Positions 18,353 to 27,711 of a DNA stretch of 64,000 bases are shown here, piece by piece. Origin of the DNA: an uncultured Alistipes sp. (GTDB lineage Bacteria; Bacteroidota; Bacteroidia; Bacteroidales; Rikenellaceae). How positions within the stretch are numbered: position 1 is the stretch's first letter; each line of letters starts with the position of its first letter. The position numbers were made by a program, and so were the translations under genes. Location: positions 1 to 64,000 of the forward strand of contig CALVFO010000025.1 in NCBI GenBank assembly GCA_944326855.1. The letters run 5' to 3'. The notes under the pieces are model-generated. The model was not told where the DNA came from. It saw only the letters and a list, made by a program, of their open reading frames with translations, and did no database searches.

Positions 18353-18385
18353 AAAAAAGCCGTCTTTTCGAAGACGGCTTTTTTT
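18353..18385 (+). terminator. Rho-independent terminator after the TPR gene
   Basis: Fourteen-base arms AAAAAAGCCGTCTT and AAGACGGCTTTTTT around a stable TTCG tetraloop, ending in a T-run. Confidence 0.92.
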
Positions 18386-18810
18386 GATACGGGGTCTGCC
18401 CCTCCCCATCGGGCCGAACGGCGACAGGGCGCCTGATCATTCCGCACCTCACCTTCCTTCCATGGTGGCGACTGCAGCAACTGCACGGCGACTGCGAATG
18501 TGTCGACGACCGCGGAAATGGCAACTACAACTGCGAATGCAGCAGCTTCCGCTCTTTATGAGCTTGCTGTTCTTCTTCTCTTCTTTTGCTTTTTCTTCGC
18601 CGTTCTCCTTGTACTCGCTCTTTCTTCGTCCTTTCAACCTGTGTTTTTTGCTGTGCCCGGCGTTCACCCGGGTATATGGACTCTCCTTGCAACCTTTCTG
18701 ACAAAATCCGGCACAGAAACCCGACATTTTCTGAAAAGCAGGAAACAAACGCCAACCGTCCACCCTCCTTTCTCCGTTCAAACATTCTCGTCCCTTCTCT
18801 CCCTCCCCTC
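18386..18810. other. Low-complexity intergenic stretch between two terminators
   Basis: Not convincingly coding. Bases about 18465-18550 hold a degenerate repeat of short units around ACTGC and GCAAC; about 18550-18650 is a pyrimidine-rich tract (plus strand) of CTT/TTC runs. Frames across it encode either a Lys/Arg/Glu-rich (minus) or a Leu/Phe-rich (plus) low-complexity peptide, as expected of such a tract. Both flanking genes converge on it. Confidence 0.5.
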
Positions 18811-18848
18811 AAAAAAAAGGTGCATCCGCAAAAACGGATACACCCTTT
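18811..18848 (-). terminator. Rho-independent terminator after folD
   Basis: Minus-strand stem GGTGTATCCG/CGGATGCACC (one G-T pair) with loop TTTTTG and an eight-T tail at 18811-18818. Confidence 0.88.
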
Positions 18849-18883
18849 TATAATATAGCTCCCCGACAAACGGAGAACGCCGA

Positions 18884-19756
18884 TCAAAGCACTTCTTTGT
18901 GGGCGGCCTTCAGTGTATTTTTCATCAAGGAAATAATAGTCATGGGACCTACACCGCCCGGAACCGGCGTAATATAGCTGCATTTGGGAGCCACCTCGTC
19001 GAACTTGACATCTCCCAGCAACTTCCATCCGCTCTTGGTCTTGTCACTCGGAACCCGGGTAATTCCCACATCGATTACCACGGCCCCCTCCTTAATCATG
19101 TCGGCCGTTACGAACTCGGCTTTCCCCAAGGCGGCAATGACGATATCGCCCGTCCGAACCACCGACGCCAGGTCCTTGGTCCGACTGTGGCAGATCGTGA
19201 CCGTACAATCCCAGCCTTTCTGCGACAACAGATTGGCAATGGGACGCCCCACAATGTTGCTGCGACCGATCACCACACAGTGTTTTCCGGCCGTCTCGAT
19301 CTTATAGTGTTTGAGCAGCTCCAGAATACCGTCGGGCGTCGCAGGCAGGTAAGCCGGCAAGCCCAACATCATACGACCCGTATTGACCGGCGTAAAACCG
19401 TCCACATCCTTACGGAAATCGATCGCTTCGTTGATCCGCTGTTCGGAAATATGTTTCGGCAACGGCAACTGCACGATGAATCCGTCCACTTCGGGATCCG
19501 CATTCAGTTTCGCGATCTCTCCCAACAGAAACTCTTCGGTAATGTCGGCTTCGAATCGCAGGACCGTCGAACGGAATCCCACCTCGGAACAGGCCCGTTC
19601 CTTATGGCCCACATAAGTCTGGCTGGCCCCATCGTTACCCACCAGAATAGCCACCAGATGAGGAGGGCGATTCCCCTGCTCCTTCCAGTCCTTCACGTCC
19701 GCGGCAATCTCCTTGCGCAATTTCGCGGCCACTTCTTTCCCGTCAATGATTGTCAT
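18884..19756 (-). CDS. folD: Bifunctional methylenetetrahydrofolate dehydrogenase/cyclohydrolase
   Basis: Interconverts 5,10-methylene-THF and 10-formyl-THF in one-carbon metabolism. Signatures: [14 protein letters not shown] with the catalytic lysine (about 50-63), QLPLPKHI (about 97-104), the dinucleotide loop GRSNIVGRP (about 164-172) and [11 protein letters not shown] near the C-terminus. Length 290 is usual. It follows ffh on the minus strand with a 62-base gap and ends at a clear terminator. Confidence 0.97.
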   Translation of the reverse strand: MTIIDGKEVAAKLRKEIAADVKDWKEQGNRPPHLVAILVGNDGASQTYVGHKERACSEVGFRSTVLRFEADITEEFLLGEIAKLNADPEVDGFIVQLPLPKHISEQRINEAIDFRKDVDGFTPVNTGRMMLGLPAYLPATPDGILELLKHYKIETAGKHCVVIGRSNIVGRPIANLLSQKGWDCTVTICHSRTKDLASVVRTGDIVIAALGKAEFVTADMIKEGAVVIDVGITRVPSDKTKSGWKLLGDVKFDEVAPKCSYITPVPGGVGPMTIISLMKNTLKAAHKEVL

Positions 19757-19818
19757 AAATATTGCGTATTGATTGTTTCAAGCTCTTTCTTTCCTCTTTC
19801 GACGACATTCCCAACATC

Positions 19819-21138
19819 CTATCGACGCATCCGGGGAATCATGCCCTTGGGCATGTTGGCCACCGCCTTCATCATCTTGCGGGTATCCTCGAACTGTTTA
19901 AGCAGGCGATTGACATCCTGCAAGGTCGTACCGCTCCCTTTGGCAATACGCTGTTTGCGGCTGGCGTTGATCAAGGCCGGATTCTCCCGCTCGGCCGGCG
20001 TCATCGAATAGATGATCGATTCGGTCTGTTTGAACACATCGTCCCGAATCTCCACATTTTTCAACGCCTTACCTACCCCCGGGATCATCGAAGCCACATC
20101 CTTCAGATTCCCCATCTTCTTGATCTGGTTGATCTGCGTCAAGAAATCGTTGAAATTAAACTGGTCCTTGACCAACTTCTTCTTCAGGCGGCGGGCTTCC
20201 TCCTCATCGTACTGCTCCTGAGCCTTTTCCACCAACGACACGATATCGCCCATGCCCAGAATACGATCGGCCATACGTTCGGGATGGAACACCTGCAGGG
20301 CATCCATCTTTTCCCCCGAACTGATGAATTTGAGCGGTTTGTTGACCACGGCCCGAATCGAGATCGCAGCCCCGCCCCGGGTGTCACCATCGAGCTTTGT
20401 CAGTACCACCCCGTCGAAATCGAGTCGTTGGTTGAACTCCCGAGCCGTATTGACGGCGTCCTGACCGGTCATGGCATCCACCACGAAAAGCGTTTCGCTC
20501 GGCTTGACAGCCGCCTTGATCCGGGTGATCTCCTGCATCATCTCTTCGTCTACGGCCAGACGACCCGCCGTATCGACGATTACCGTATTGATGTGGTTGG
20601 CCCGGGCATATTGAATCGCATTCTCAGCAATCTGTACTGGATTTTTATTTCCTTCTTCGGTATATACCTCCACACCGATCTGACTTCCCAGTACCTTCAA
20701 CTGTTCGATAGCGGCCGGACGATAGACGTCCCCGGCCACCAACAGCACCTGACGGCCCTTCTTGCTCTTAATCAAATGAGCCAGTTTCCCGGAAAAAGTC
20801 GTTTTCCCGGAACCTTGCAGACCGGCAATCAGCACCACGGCCGGATTTCCCTCCAGGCGGATGTCGGTCATCGTGCCCCCCATCAACTGAGCCAACTCGT
20901 CGCGCACGATCTTGGTCATCATCTGACCCGGCTTGACCGACTTGAGTACGTCCTGCCCCAAAGCCTTGGCTTTCACCTCATCGGTGAACGTCTTGGCTAC
21001 CTTATAATTGACATCGGCATCGATCAACGCCCGACGAATCTCCTTGAGACTTTCGGCCACATTGATCTCGGTGATGCGTCCTTCCCCTTTGAGAATCTTA
21101 AACGACCGTTCGAGTTTATCGGTTAAATTTTCAAACAT
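19819..21138 (-). CDS. ffh: Signal recognition particle protein Ffh (SRP54)
   Basis: GTPase that binds 4.5S RNA and delivers nascent membrane proteins to FtsY and SecYEG. N domain about 1-90; GTPase G1 loop GLQGSGKTT (about 109-117); DTAGR near 190; TKLDGDTRGG near 248. The methionine-rich M domain occupies the last 130 residues. At 439 residues it is complete. It lies between the polyprenyl synthase and folD genes, all on the minus strand. Confidence 0.97.
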   Translation of the reverse strand: MFENLTDKLERSFKILKGEGRITEINVAESLKEIRRALIDADVNYKVAKTFTDEVKAKALGQDVLKSVKPGQMMTKIVRDELAQLMGGTMTDIRLEGNPAVVLIAGLQGSGKTTFSGKLAHLIKSKKGRQVLLVAGDVYRPAAIEQLKVLGSQIGVEVYTEEGNKNPVQIAENAIQYARANHINTVIVDTAGRLAVDEEMMQEITRIKAAVKPSETLFVVDAMTGQDAVNTAREFNQRLDFDGVVLTKLDGDTRGGAAISIRAVVNKPLKFISSGEKMDALQVFHPERMADRILGMGDIVSLVEKAQEQYDEEEARRLKKKLVKDQFNFNDFLTQINQIKKMGNLKDVASMIPGVGKALKNVEIRDDVFKQTESIIYSMTPAERENPALINASRKQRIAKGSGTTLQDVNRLLKQFEDTRKMMKAVANMPKGMIPRMRR

Positions 21139-21211
21139 GTTTATTGAGTTTCCTATCTAAATCCACCCGGCCGACACGAAAAAATACCCTTTCCCGTGTC
21201 CCGTCCGCGTT

Positions 21212-22186
21212 CTATTTGTTCCGTTCCAGCACGAAATCCGCAAAGCCCAGCAGGCTATCCTTCAGTGGAGAAGACGGATAATCCGCCAACAGAGCCACCG
21301 CTTTGTCGCGATACGAAAGCATGCACTCCCGGGCATGTTCCAATCCCCCGCCTTCGCTCACCTCCCGCTGAAGTTCGTCCACATAACCCGGATGTTCGCG
21401 GACCTGGCTCAACTTGTCGAGCAACTCATCCCGCTTCCCGGCAGAACTGTTCTCCAGCACATACAGCAACGGCAAGGTAATCTTACGTTCCCGCAGATCA
21501 CCGCCCGAAGGTTTCCCGGTCTCTTCCATGGGCGAAAAGTCCAGAATATCGTCCTTGATCTGGAAAGCAATGCCCAGATTATCGCCGAAAGCCCGCATCC
21601 GATCCACCGCCTGAGCATCGGCATGCACCGACAAAGCGCCTACCGCACCGCAAGCTCCAATCAATGAACCGGTTTTCTTGTAAATAATATCCAGATAAAT
21701 CGGGCGGGTAATCGAAAGGGTTTCGGACTGTTCGGTCTGGATCAACTCCCCTTCACTGACCTCGTGAATGGCCCTCGTCACCTCGGTCAACAGATCCCAA
21801 GCCCCCTCCTGCAAACTGGTGTGATAGGTTCGGGCAAAAATATAATCTCCGATCAGCACCGCCGTGCGCGAATGCCACAACGCATTGACCGAAGGCGCTC
21901 CCCGGCGGACAAAAGCCTCGTCCACCACATCGTCATGAATGAGCGAAGCGGTATGGATCATCTCCACCACCGCAGCACCGGTGTATGTACGGTTGTCGAT
22001 CTCTCCATGCAGCGCCGCCGACAACAACACCAGCAACGGTCGCAGCTGTTTTCCCCGACGAGACAGGATATAATCGCAGATAGACGACACAAATGCATTG
22101 TCACTCCGTAAAATAGAAGCGATAAAATCCTCGTAGTGACGAATATTCCCGGCAATGGGCCGCTGTATTTCCGACAGACTCGACAT
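21212..22186 (-). CDS. Trans-isoprenyl (polyprenyl) diphosphate synthase
   Basis: Condenses isopentenyl diphosphate onto allylic diphosphates, probably to make the menaquinone side chain. First aspartate-rich motif DDVVDEA at about 83-89, with GAPSVNALW after it; second motif KDDILD (about 213-218). A short-chain-like GDYIFARTY and a length of 324 residues suggest an octaprenyl/heptaprenyl-type enzyme (IspB-like), but chain length cannot be read reliably. The ATG at 22186 (MSSLSEIQRP) is used; a TTG two codons upstream is in frame. Together with mqnE in this window it fits a menaquinone-based electron chain. Confidence 0.92.
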   Translation of the reverse strand: MSSLSEIQRPIAGNIRHYEDFIASILRSDNAFVSSICDYILSRRGKQLRPLLVLLSAALHGEIDNRTYTGAAVVEMIHTASLIHDDVVDEAFVRRGAPSVNALWHSRTAVLIGDYIFARTYHTSLQEGAWDLLTEVTRAIHEVSEGELIQTEQSETLSITRPIYLDIIYKKTGSLIGACGAVGALSVHADAQAVDRMRAFGDNLGIAFQIKDDILDFSPMEETGKPSGGDLRERKITLPLLYVLENSSAGKRDELLDKLSQVREHPGYVDELQREVSEGGGLEHARECMLSYRDKAVALLADYPSSPLKDSLLGFADFVLERNK

Positions 22187-22394
22187 GGGCAATCGTTGCA
22201 GAACGCAAATATCGGCGTTTTTTCCGAAAACATCAATAGTTCACAGGCTTTTTTCCCGCCCCGAACATGCTTTCACCAACACCCTTTCGCATATCTCAAC
22301 ATTTTTTCGTTACTTTGTATTTTCGTGGTCGGTTTTACGACACCCCGGACCCCCGGAAACCCGAAACCGTAACCCGTAACTTGGACAAGACCCC

Positions 22395-24806
22395 ATGCAA
22401 CCTCAAAAATCTTTGACCCGCTGGCTGCCTTACGGAGTGGCACTGGCCGTTTTTCTGGTTATCAACCTGTTCTATTTCGCCCCCCAATTCCAGGGTGAAG
22501 TCCTTCCGCAACACGATATCATGCAATACAAAGGCATGACCCAGGATATCGAAGAACACCGAGCCCAATACGGCGAAGACCCCCAATGGGAAGGACGGAT
22601 GTTCTCGGGCATGCCCGCCTACCTGATCAACGTCAAGTACGAAGGAACCCTCATCCGAACCCTGACCAAAGCGTTCTATTTCCTGGGACAGCCCGCCTCC
22701 CTGATCTTTCTGGCGATGGCGCTCTTTTTCTGCATGTTGCTCTGTCTGGGCATCAATCCCTGGATCGGCATCGTTCCATCGTTGGCCTACGGACTCTCGA
22801 CTTACTTTTTTATCATCATCGGAGCCGGACACATGACCAAAATGATGGCCCTGGCTTTCGCTCCCATGGTCATGGGCGGCATTTTCTACGCCTATCGAAA
22901 AAATGCCTGGGTCGGAGCGGCCCTGACCGGATTTTTCGGATCGATTCTCATCGGCGTCAATCACCCGCAAATCACCTATTACTTCCTGCTGATTGTCGCT
23001 GCTTTCTGGATCAACGAACTGATTCGTTCCTACAAGGCACACACCCTGAACCGATTTGCCAAGACAACCGCCCTGTTGGCCCTGGCCGCCCTGTTGGCCG
23101 TCGGCAGCAACGCCAGCATGCTCTATTACATCCAAAGCCACAGCCCGGAGACCATCCGGGGCGGCAGCGAACTGAGTACCGCCTCCTCCATGGAAGGCAA
23201 AGACGGTCTCGATCTGGAATACGCCACCCACTGGAGCTACGGAAAATCGGAAACATTCAACCTACTGATCCCCAACCTCTATGGAGGAACCTCGGAAGGG
23301 GGATTCAGCGACGACGGACCCGTTGCCCAGGCCCTGACCCCCTACAATGCCCGGGGTATGGCCACCCAACTGCCCGCCTACTGGGGCGATCAACCGATGA
23401 CCTCGGGACCGGTCTATATCGGCGCGGTCATTCTGTTTATCGCCGTGCTGGGATTGTTCGTGCTGCGATCCGGCCGATGGTGGATCGCCGCCATCACCCT
23501 GCTGGCGGTACTGCTCGCCTGGGGTAAGAATTTCATGGGGCTGACCGAACTGTTCTTCAACTATTTCCCGATGTACAACAAGTTCCGGACCGTGTCGATG
23601 ATTCTGGTTATCGTCGAATGGACCGTACCGTTGCTCGGCGCCCTGACCCTCCAGGCGATATGGACAGGCGAGATGCCGAAAGAACGGCTGCTGCGGGGGG
23701 TGAAATTCGCAACGGGAATCGTTGGGGGCATTGCCCTGCTCTTCCTGCTGTTCGGCGGCAGCCTGATGTCGTTCGCCTCGCCGATCGACAGCCAAATGCC
23801 CCAAGACGTAGCGGCGGCCATGCGCGCCGAACGGGCCGACATGTTACGGGCCGACGCCCTGCGATCGTTGATCTTCGTACTGCTCTGCGCCGGAGTCTTG
23901 GTGTTGTACATCGCTCAGAAAATCCAGAAAAAGGCATTCGTCCTGCTGCTGTGCGGATTGGTACTCGCCGACATGGTGCCGGTCAACCTCCGCTATCTGA
24001 ATCCCGACAAATTCGTACCCGAAACCCAAAACCGCATCACCCCGACCGAAGCCGATCGCCAGATTCTGGCCGATAAGGAACCCGGATTCCGGGTGCTGAA
24101 CCTCTCGGTCAGTCCGTTCCAGGATGCGACGACCTCCTATTTCCATCGCTCGGTGGGCGGATACCACGGCGCTAAACTGCGTCGCTATCAGGATGTCATC
24201 GAACGCCACCTGAGCCAGATGAACTGGGGCGTATACAACATGCTCAACACCAAATACATCATCACACAGGATCAGCAAAGCGGAGCCTTGCAGGTACAGC
24301 AAAATCCCGATGCCAACGGGGCGGCCTGGTTCGTCGAACGAGTCGATCTGGTAGAGGGGGCCGATGCCGAAATCGCAGCACTGGACTCCCTGAACACCAA
24401 ACAGGTCGCCGTAGTCGACCGGCGGTTCGCACAAGCGCTCGAAGGCGTGGAGCCCCAGGCCGACAGCACCGCCCGCATCTCGCTGAAAGAATACCGCGTC
24501 AACCACCTGACCTACGACTATACCACCCAAAGACCCGGTGTAGCCGTCTTTTCGGAAATTTACTACCCGAAAGGCTGGACAGCCTATATCGACGGAGAGG
24601 AAGCCCCCTATTTCCGGGCCGATTATCTGTTACGGGCCATGGTACTCCCGGCCGGCACCCATCAGGTCGAATTCGTCTTCCGGGCTCCGCATTATCGCGC
24701 GTTGAGTACGGTGGCATGGGTATGTTCGCTGTTGTTGCTGGGAGCTCTGGCCGCAGCCGCTATTCGTACGATCTTAACCAAAAAACACCATGACGGACAG
24801 CAATAA
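22395..24806 (+). CDS. YfhO-family multi-pass membrane protein
   Basis: An 803-residue integral membrane protein with a dozen or so predicted helices: one at residues 10-30 (YGVALAVFLVINLFYF), many between 90 and 450, one at about 490-510, and a final one near 775-795. A soluble region with YfhO-type sequence (YDYTTQRPGVAVFSEIYYPKGW is too long to be chance) lies between. The family belongs to the GT-C glycosyltransferase-like fold and in Firmicutes affects wall teichoic or lipoteichoic acid glycosylation; in Bacteroidota the substrate is unknown. Its end overlaps ftsX by 17 bases. Confidence 0.9.
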   Translation: MQPQKSLTRWLPYGVALAVFLVINLFYFAPQFQGEVLPQHDIMQYKGMTQDIEEHRAQYGEDPQWEGRMFSGMPAYLINVKYEGTLIRTLTKAFYFLGQPASLIFLAMALFFCMLLCLGINPWIGIVPSLAYGLSTYFFIIIGAGHMTKMMALAFAPMVMGGIFYAYRKNAWVGAALTGFFGSILIGVNHPQITYYFLLIVAAFWINELIRSYKAHTLNRFAKTTALLALAALLAVGSNASMLYYIQSHSPETIRGGSELSTASSMEGKDGLDLEYATHWSYGKSETFNLLIPNLYGGTSEGGFSDDGPVAQALTPYNARGMATQLPAYWGDQPMTSGPVYIGAVILFIAVLGLFVLRSGRWWIAAITLLAVLLAWGKNFMGLTELFFNYFPMYNKFRTVSMILVIVEWTVPLLGALTLQAIWTGEMPKERLLRGVKFATGIVGGIALLFLLFGGSLMSFASPIDSQMPQDVAAAMRAERADMLRADALRSLIFVLLCAGVLVLYIAQKIQKKAFVLLLCGLVLADMVPVNLRYLNPDKFVPETQNRITPTEADRQILADKEPGFRVLNLSVSPFQDATTSYFHRSVGGYHGAKLRRYQDVIERHLSQMNWGVYNMLNTKYIITQDQQSGALQVQQNPDANGAAWFVERVDLVEGADAEIAALDSLNTKQVAVVDRRFAQALEGVEPQADSTARISLKEYRVNHLTYDYTTQRPGVAVFSEIYYPKGWTAYIDGEEAPYFRADYLLRAMVLPAGTHQVEFVFRAPHYRALSTVAWVCSLLLLGALAAAAIRTILTKKHHDGQQ

Positions 24807-25668
24807 ACGAATCAAACGCAAAGTCCGCAACGCCTACCTGATTTCGACGGTCAGCGTTGCACTGGTACTTTTCCTGTTGGGAGGTGTGGGCTACCTCATA
24901 CTGGGAGCCTTGGGTGCCACCGAACGCCTCAAGGAAAGCGTGACGGTCACCCTGATGCTCAAAAACGACATAACACCCGAAGCCAAAGAAGCTCTTCAGC
25001 AAAAGCTCTCGGGACATCCCTCGGTCAAGGAGGTCAAATACATCTCCAAAGAAGCGGCGGCTACGGAATTCCAGGCCTATCTGGATGATAATTTCGTGGA
25101 ATTTCTGGAAGAAAATCCCTTGCCGGACTCCTACGAAGTCACCCTGAAAGCGGAAGCCTCCGAAAAAAGCCAAATCGCCGCCCTGGAAAAAGAGGCCCTG
25201 ACCTGGGAGGGCGTGGATGAAGTGGTCTACCAACGAAACGTCATCGACCAGATCTCCTCCAACATCAACAAATTCAACCTGGTATTGCTGCTTTTCGGTG
25301 CGACCCTGCTGTTCATCTCGTTGATTCTGCTCAACAACACCATCCGGGTCACCATCTTCTCCAAACGCTACGTCATCAATACCATGAAACTGGTGGGAGC
25401 AACCCGGTGGTTCATCATGAAGCCTTTCCTGGGCAGCAGCATCCTGCAAGGTATCTACGCCGGACTGATCGCCTGGGTCATGCTGGGGTTGATGATCATG
25501 GGGCTGAACGAAGGCCTGCCCGAGGTGAACTTCATCAGCGACCAGCGCTACCTGATCGCCATTTTCGCCGCACAAATGCTCGGTGGCATTCTCATCTCTC
25601 TGCTATTTACCAGCTTCGCCGTACGCAAATTCCTGCGTATGCGCGCCGGAAGCATCCATATTTATTAA
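24790..25668 (+). CDS. ftsX: Cell division protein FtsX
   Basis: Membrane subunit of the FtsEX complex, which controls peptidoglycan hydrolases at the division site. The 292-residue protein has a first membrane helix at about 17-40, an extracytoplasmic domain at about 45-155 (with the typical VKEVKYISKEAA segment), and three helices at about 165-190, 215-240 and 260-285. ftsE is not adjacent. The ATG at 24790 lies inside the end of the yfhO-like gene (17-base overlap), and DUF3098, uppP and truB follow closely in a conserved Bacteroidota gene order. Confidence 0.94.
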   Translation: MTDSNKRIKRKVRNAYLISTVSVALVLFLLGGVGYLILGALGATERLKESVTVTLMLKNDITPEAKEALQQKLSGHPSVKEVKYISKEAAATEFQAYLDDNFVEFLEENPLPDSYEVTLKAEASEKSQIAALEKEALTWEGVDEVVYQRNVIDQISSNINKFNLVLLLFGATLLFISLILLNNTIRVTIFSKRYVINTMKLVGATRWFIMKPFLGSSILQGIYAGLIAWVMLGLMIMGLNEGLPEVNFISDQRYLIAIFAAQMLGGILISLLFTSFAVRKFLRMRAGSIHIY

Positions 25669-25686
25669 CCACGTAACGCCTGCGCC

Positions 25687-25962
25687 ATGAATAAACAAAA
25701 ACAGCAAATCCCCGAAGCCCTTCGGGAAAAACAACGGCAGATGCCGCTGACTTTTACCAACTATAAACTGATGCTGATCGGACTGGCCATCATCGTCATC
25801 GGCTTCATCCTGATGACCGGGGGCGGCAGCGACAGTCCCAACGAATTCAACTGGGAAATGTTCAATTTCCGACGCATCACCCTGGCCCCGATCGTCGTAC
25901 TGGCCGGATTCGCCTTCGAGATCTATGCCATCATGAAAAAACCGAAACAAAAAGAAGAGTAG
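25687..25962 (+). CDS. DUF3098 small membrane protein
   Basis: A 91-residue protein with two membrane helices (about 28-46 and 68-84) joined by a loop containing GGGSDSPNEFN. This matches DUF3098, found beside ftsX and uppP in Bacteroidota. Function unknown; the position suggests a role with FtsX or undecaprenyl phosphate recycling. Spacing is 18 bases after ftsX and 6 bases before uppP, so it is surely cotranscribed. Confidence 0.88.
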   Translation: MNKQKQQIPEALREKQRQMPLTFTNYKLMLIGLAIIVIGFILMTGGGSDSPNEFNWEMFNFRRITLAPIVVLAGFAFEIYAIMKKPKQKEE

Positions 25963-25968
25963 AACATT

Positions 25969-26760
25969 ATGGAACTGTGGGAAGCTATCGTATTGGGCAT
26001 CATTCAAGGTTTGACCGAATTTCTGCCCGTCTCCAGCAGCGGACACCTGGAAATCGCCAACGCCCTGTTCGGCATTCGGGAGAGTAACAACCTGGCCTTC
26101 ACCGTCGCCGTACACGGGGCCACGGTACTCAGCACCATCGTCGTATTCTGGCACGAAATCGGACAGCTGCTCAAAGGGCTGTTCCTCTTTCAAATGAACG
26201 AACAAACCCGTTTTATCCTCAATATCGGCATCTCGATGATCCCCGTGCTGATCGTGGGTCTCTTTTTCAAGGACAGCGTCGAAGCGCTCTTTACCAGCAA
26301 CATGACCCTGGTCGGCTGTACCCTGCTGGTGACCGCAGCCCTGCTGACTTTCTCGCAATATGCTCCCCGCCGCAACCGCATGATGTCTCCGTGGAGCGCC
26401 CTGATGATGGGTATCGCCCAGGCAATCGCCGTGCTGCCCGGTCTCTCCCGCTCGGGATCGACCATCTCCACCGGTCTGATCATGGGCGTCAAACCCGAAG
26501 AGGTCACCAAATTCTCCTTCCTGATGGTACTGATCCCGATTCTGGGCATGAACTTTCTGAATATCGTCAGCGGCAGTTTCGCCGAAGGAGACAGCGTGGG
26601 CTCCCTCAATCTGATCGCCGGCGCCGTAGCCGCCTTCGTGACCGGGACCCTGGCCTGCAAATGGATGGTCGGCATCGTCAAACGCGGTAAATTGATCTGG
26701 TTCGCCCTTTACTGTCTGTGCGTAGGCGCCGGCGTCCTGATCTATTCCCTGATTCACTAA
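25969..26760 (+). CDS. uppP: Undecaprenyl-diphosphatase (BacA family)
   Basis: Dephosphorylates undecaprenyl diphosphate to recycle the lipid carrier for peptidoglycan and glycans. The two catalytic signatures are clear: EFLPVSSSGHL at about 17-27 and GLSRSGSTIS at about 161-170. Multi-pass membrane protein of 263 residues, normal length. Its stop overlaps an ATG (TAATG) that opens a four-codon frame just before truB. Confidence 0.96.
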   Translation: MELWEAIVLGIIQGLTEFLPVSSSGHLEIANALFGIRESNNLAFTVAVHGATVLSTIVVFWHEIGQLLKGLFLFQMNEQTRFILNIGISMIPVLIVGLFFKDSVEALFTSNMTLVGCTLLVTAALLTFSQYAPRRNRMMSPWSALMMGIAQAIAVLPGLSRSGSTISTGLIMGVKPEEVTKFSFLMVLIPILGMNFLNIVSGSFAEGDSVGSLNLIAGAVAAFVTGTLACKWMVGIVKRGKLIWFALYCLCVGAGVLIYSLIH

Positions 26761-26770
26761 TGCCGATCGA

Positions 26771-27544
26771 TTGAAACCAACGCTCCACCCCGATATTCCC
26801 TTCGAAGAAGGGTATGTGCTCCCCATCGACAAACCGCTGGGCTGGACCTCTTCGGATGTAGTCCGAAAACTGAAAGTCGTCCTGCGCAAACTGGGTTACC
26901 GGAAAATCAAAATCGGACACGCCGGCACGCTGGATCCTCTGGCAACCGGGGTATTGCTGATCTGCATCGGCAAAGCTACCAAACAGGCCGAAACCCTGCA
27001 GGCTGAAGAAAAAGAGTATCTGACCACCATCGAACTGGGGGCCACGACCCCAAGTTTCGACCTGGAACATCCGATCGACGAAACGTTTCCGTATGAACAT
27101 ATCACCCGGGAAGCGGTGGAGAAAGCCCTCCAGACCCTGCAAGGTGAACAGCTGCAAATTCCCCCGGTCTACTCGGCCAAAATGATCGAGGGGAAACGGG
27201 CCTATGAATACGCCCGTCAGGGTGAAGAGGTCGAGATGCGTCGGGCGCTGATCCATATCTACGACCTGCAACTCGAAGCCTTCGAACTGCCCCGGGTAAC
27301 AATCCGCATTCGTTGCAGCAAAGGAACCTATGTACGGTCCATCGCCCGGGATCTGGGCATCGAACTCAACAGCGGAGGCCATCTGACCTCCCTGCGTCGG
27401 ACCCGCAGCGGAGGCTTTCGGGTCGAAGACTGTTATTCGCTCGAAGAAGCGGGGGAACAACTGCTGGGCGAACAATGGCCCCAAATGAAAGCCGACTTCA
27501 CCGGAAAACGATCGAGCGGCCGCATCTCCGAAGCCCTGCGCTAA
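26771..27544 (+). CDS. truB: tRNA pseudouridine-55 synthase
   Basis: Makes pseudouridine 55 in the T-loop of tRNAs. Catalytic Asp55 lies in GHAGTLDPLATGVL. The conserved N-terminal segment YVLPIDKPLGWTSSDVV begins at residue 15, so translation must start upstream of it. The only in-frame candidate after the previous stop is TTG at 26771, giving 257 residues. The ATG overlapping the uppP stop (26760) is in another frame and closes after four codons. A start by TTG with re-initiation from the minigene is therefore likely. Fifth gene of the yfhO-ftsX-DUF3098-uppP-truB run. Confidence 0.94.
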   Translation: MKPTLHPDIPFEEGYVLPIDKPLGWTSSDVVRKLKVVLRKLGYRKIKIGHAGTLDPLATGVLLICIGKATKQAETLQAEEKEYLTTIELGATTPSFDLEHPIDETFPYEHITREAVEKALQTLQGEQLQIPPVYSAKMIEGKRAYEYARQGEEVEMRRALIHIYDLQLEAFELPRVTIRIRCSKGTYVRSIARDLGIELNSGGHLTSLRRTRSGGFRVEDCYSLEEAGEQLLGEQWPQMKADFTGKRSSGRISEALR

Positions 27545-27711
27545 ACAACCCTTTCGCCTCCATTTTTGTTCCAAAATTCCCCAATTTTGAAACAAATTAA
27601 CATTTTTTGCGTATAATAATTACTATTTTGTTTTCGAAACCCGATTCGTTTCGAAAATTTTCCTTTAATACGGTTTGCCCCAGAAATGATTCTGGAAAAT
27701 AGAACGCACTC

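Noticed and set aside
18500-18853. Plus-strand frame with a hydrophobic stretch in the intergenic gap
   Set aside because: The Leu/Phe run is a by-product of a pyrimidine-rich tract, and the frame runs through the folD terminator.
19762-21126. 454-codon open frame opposite ffh
   Set aside because: Antisense to SRP54 and continuing into the folD gap; no start signals or motifs.
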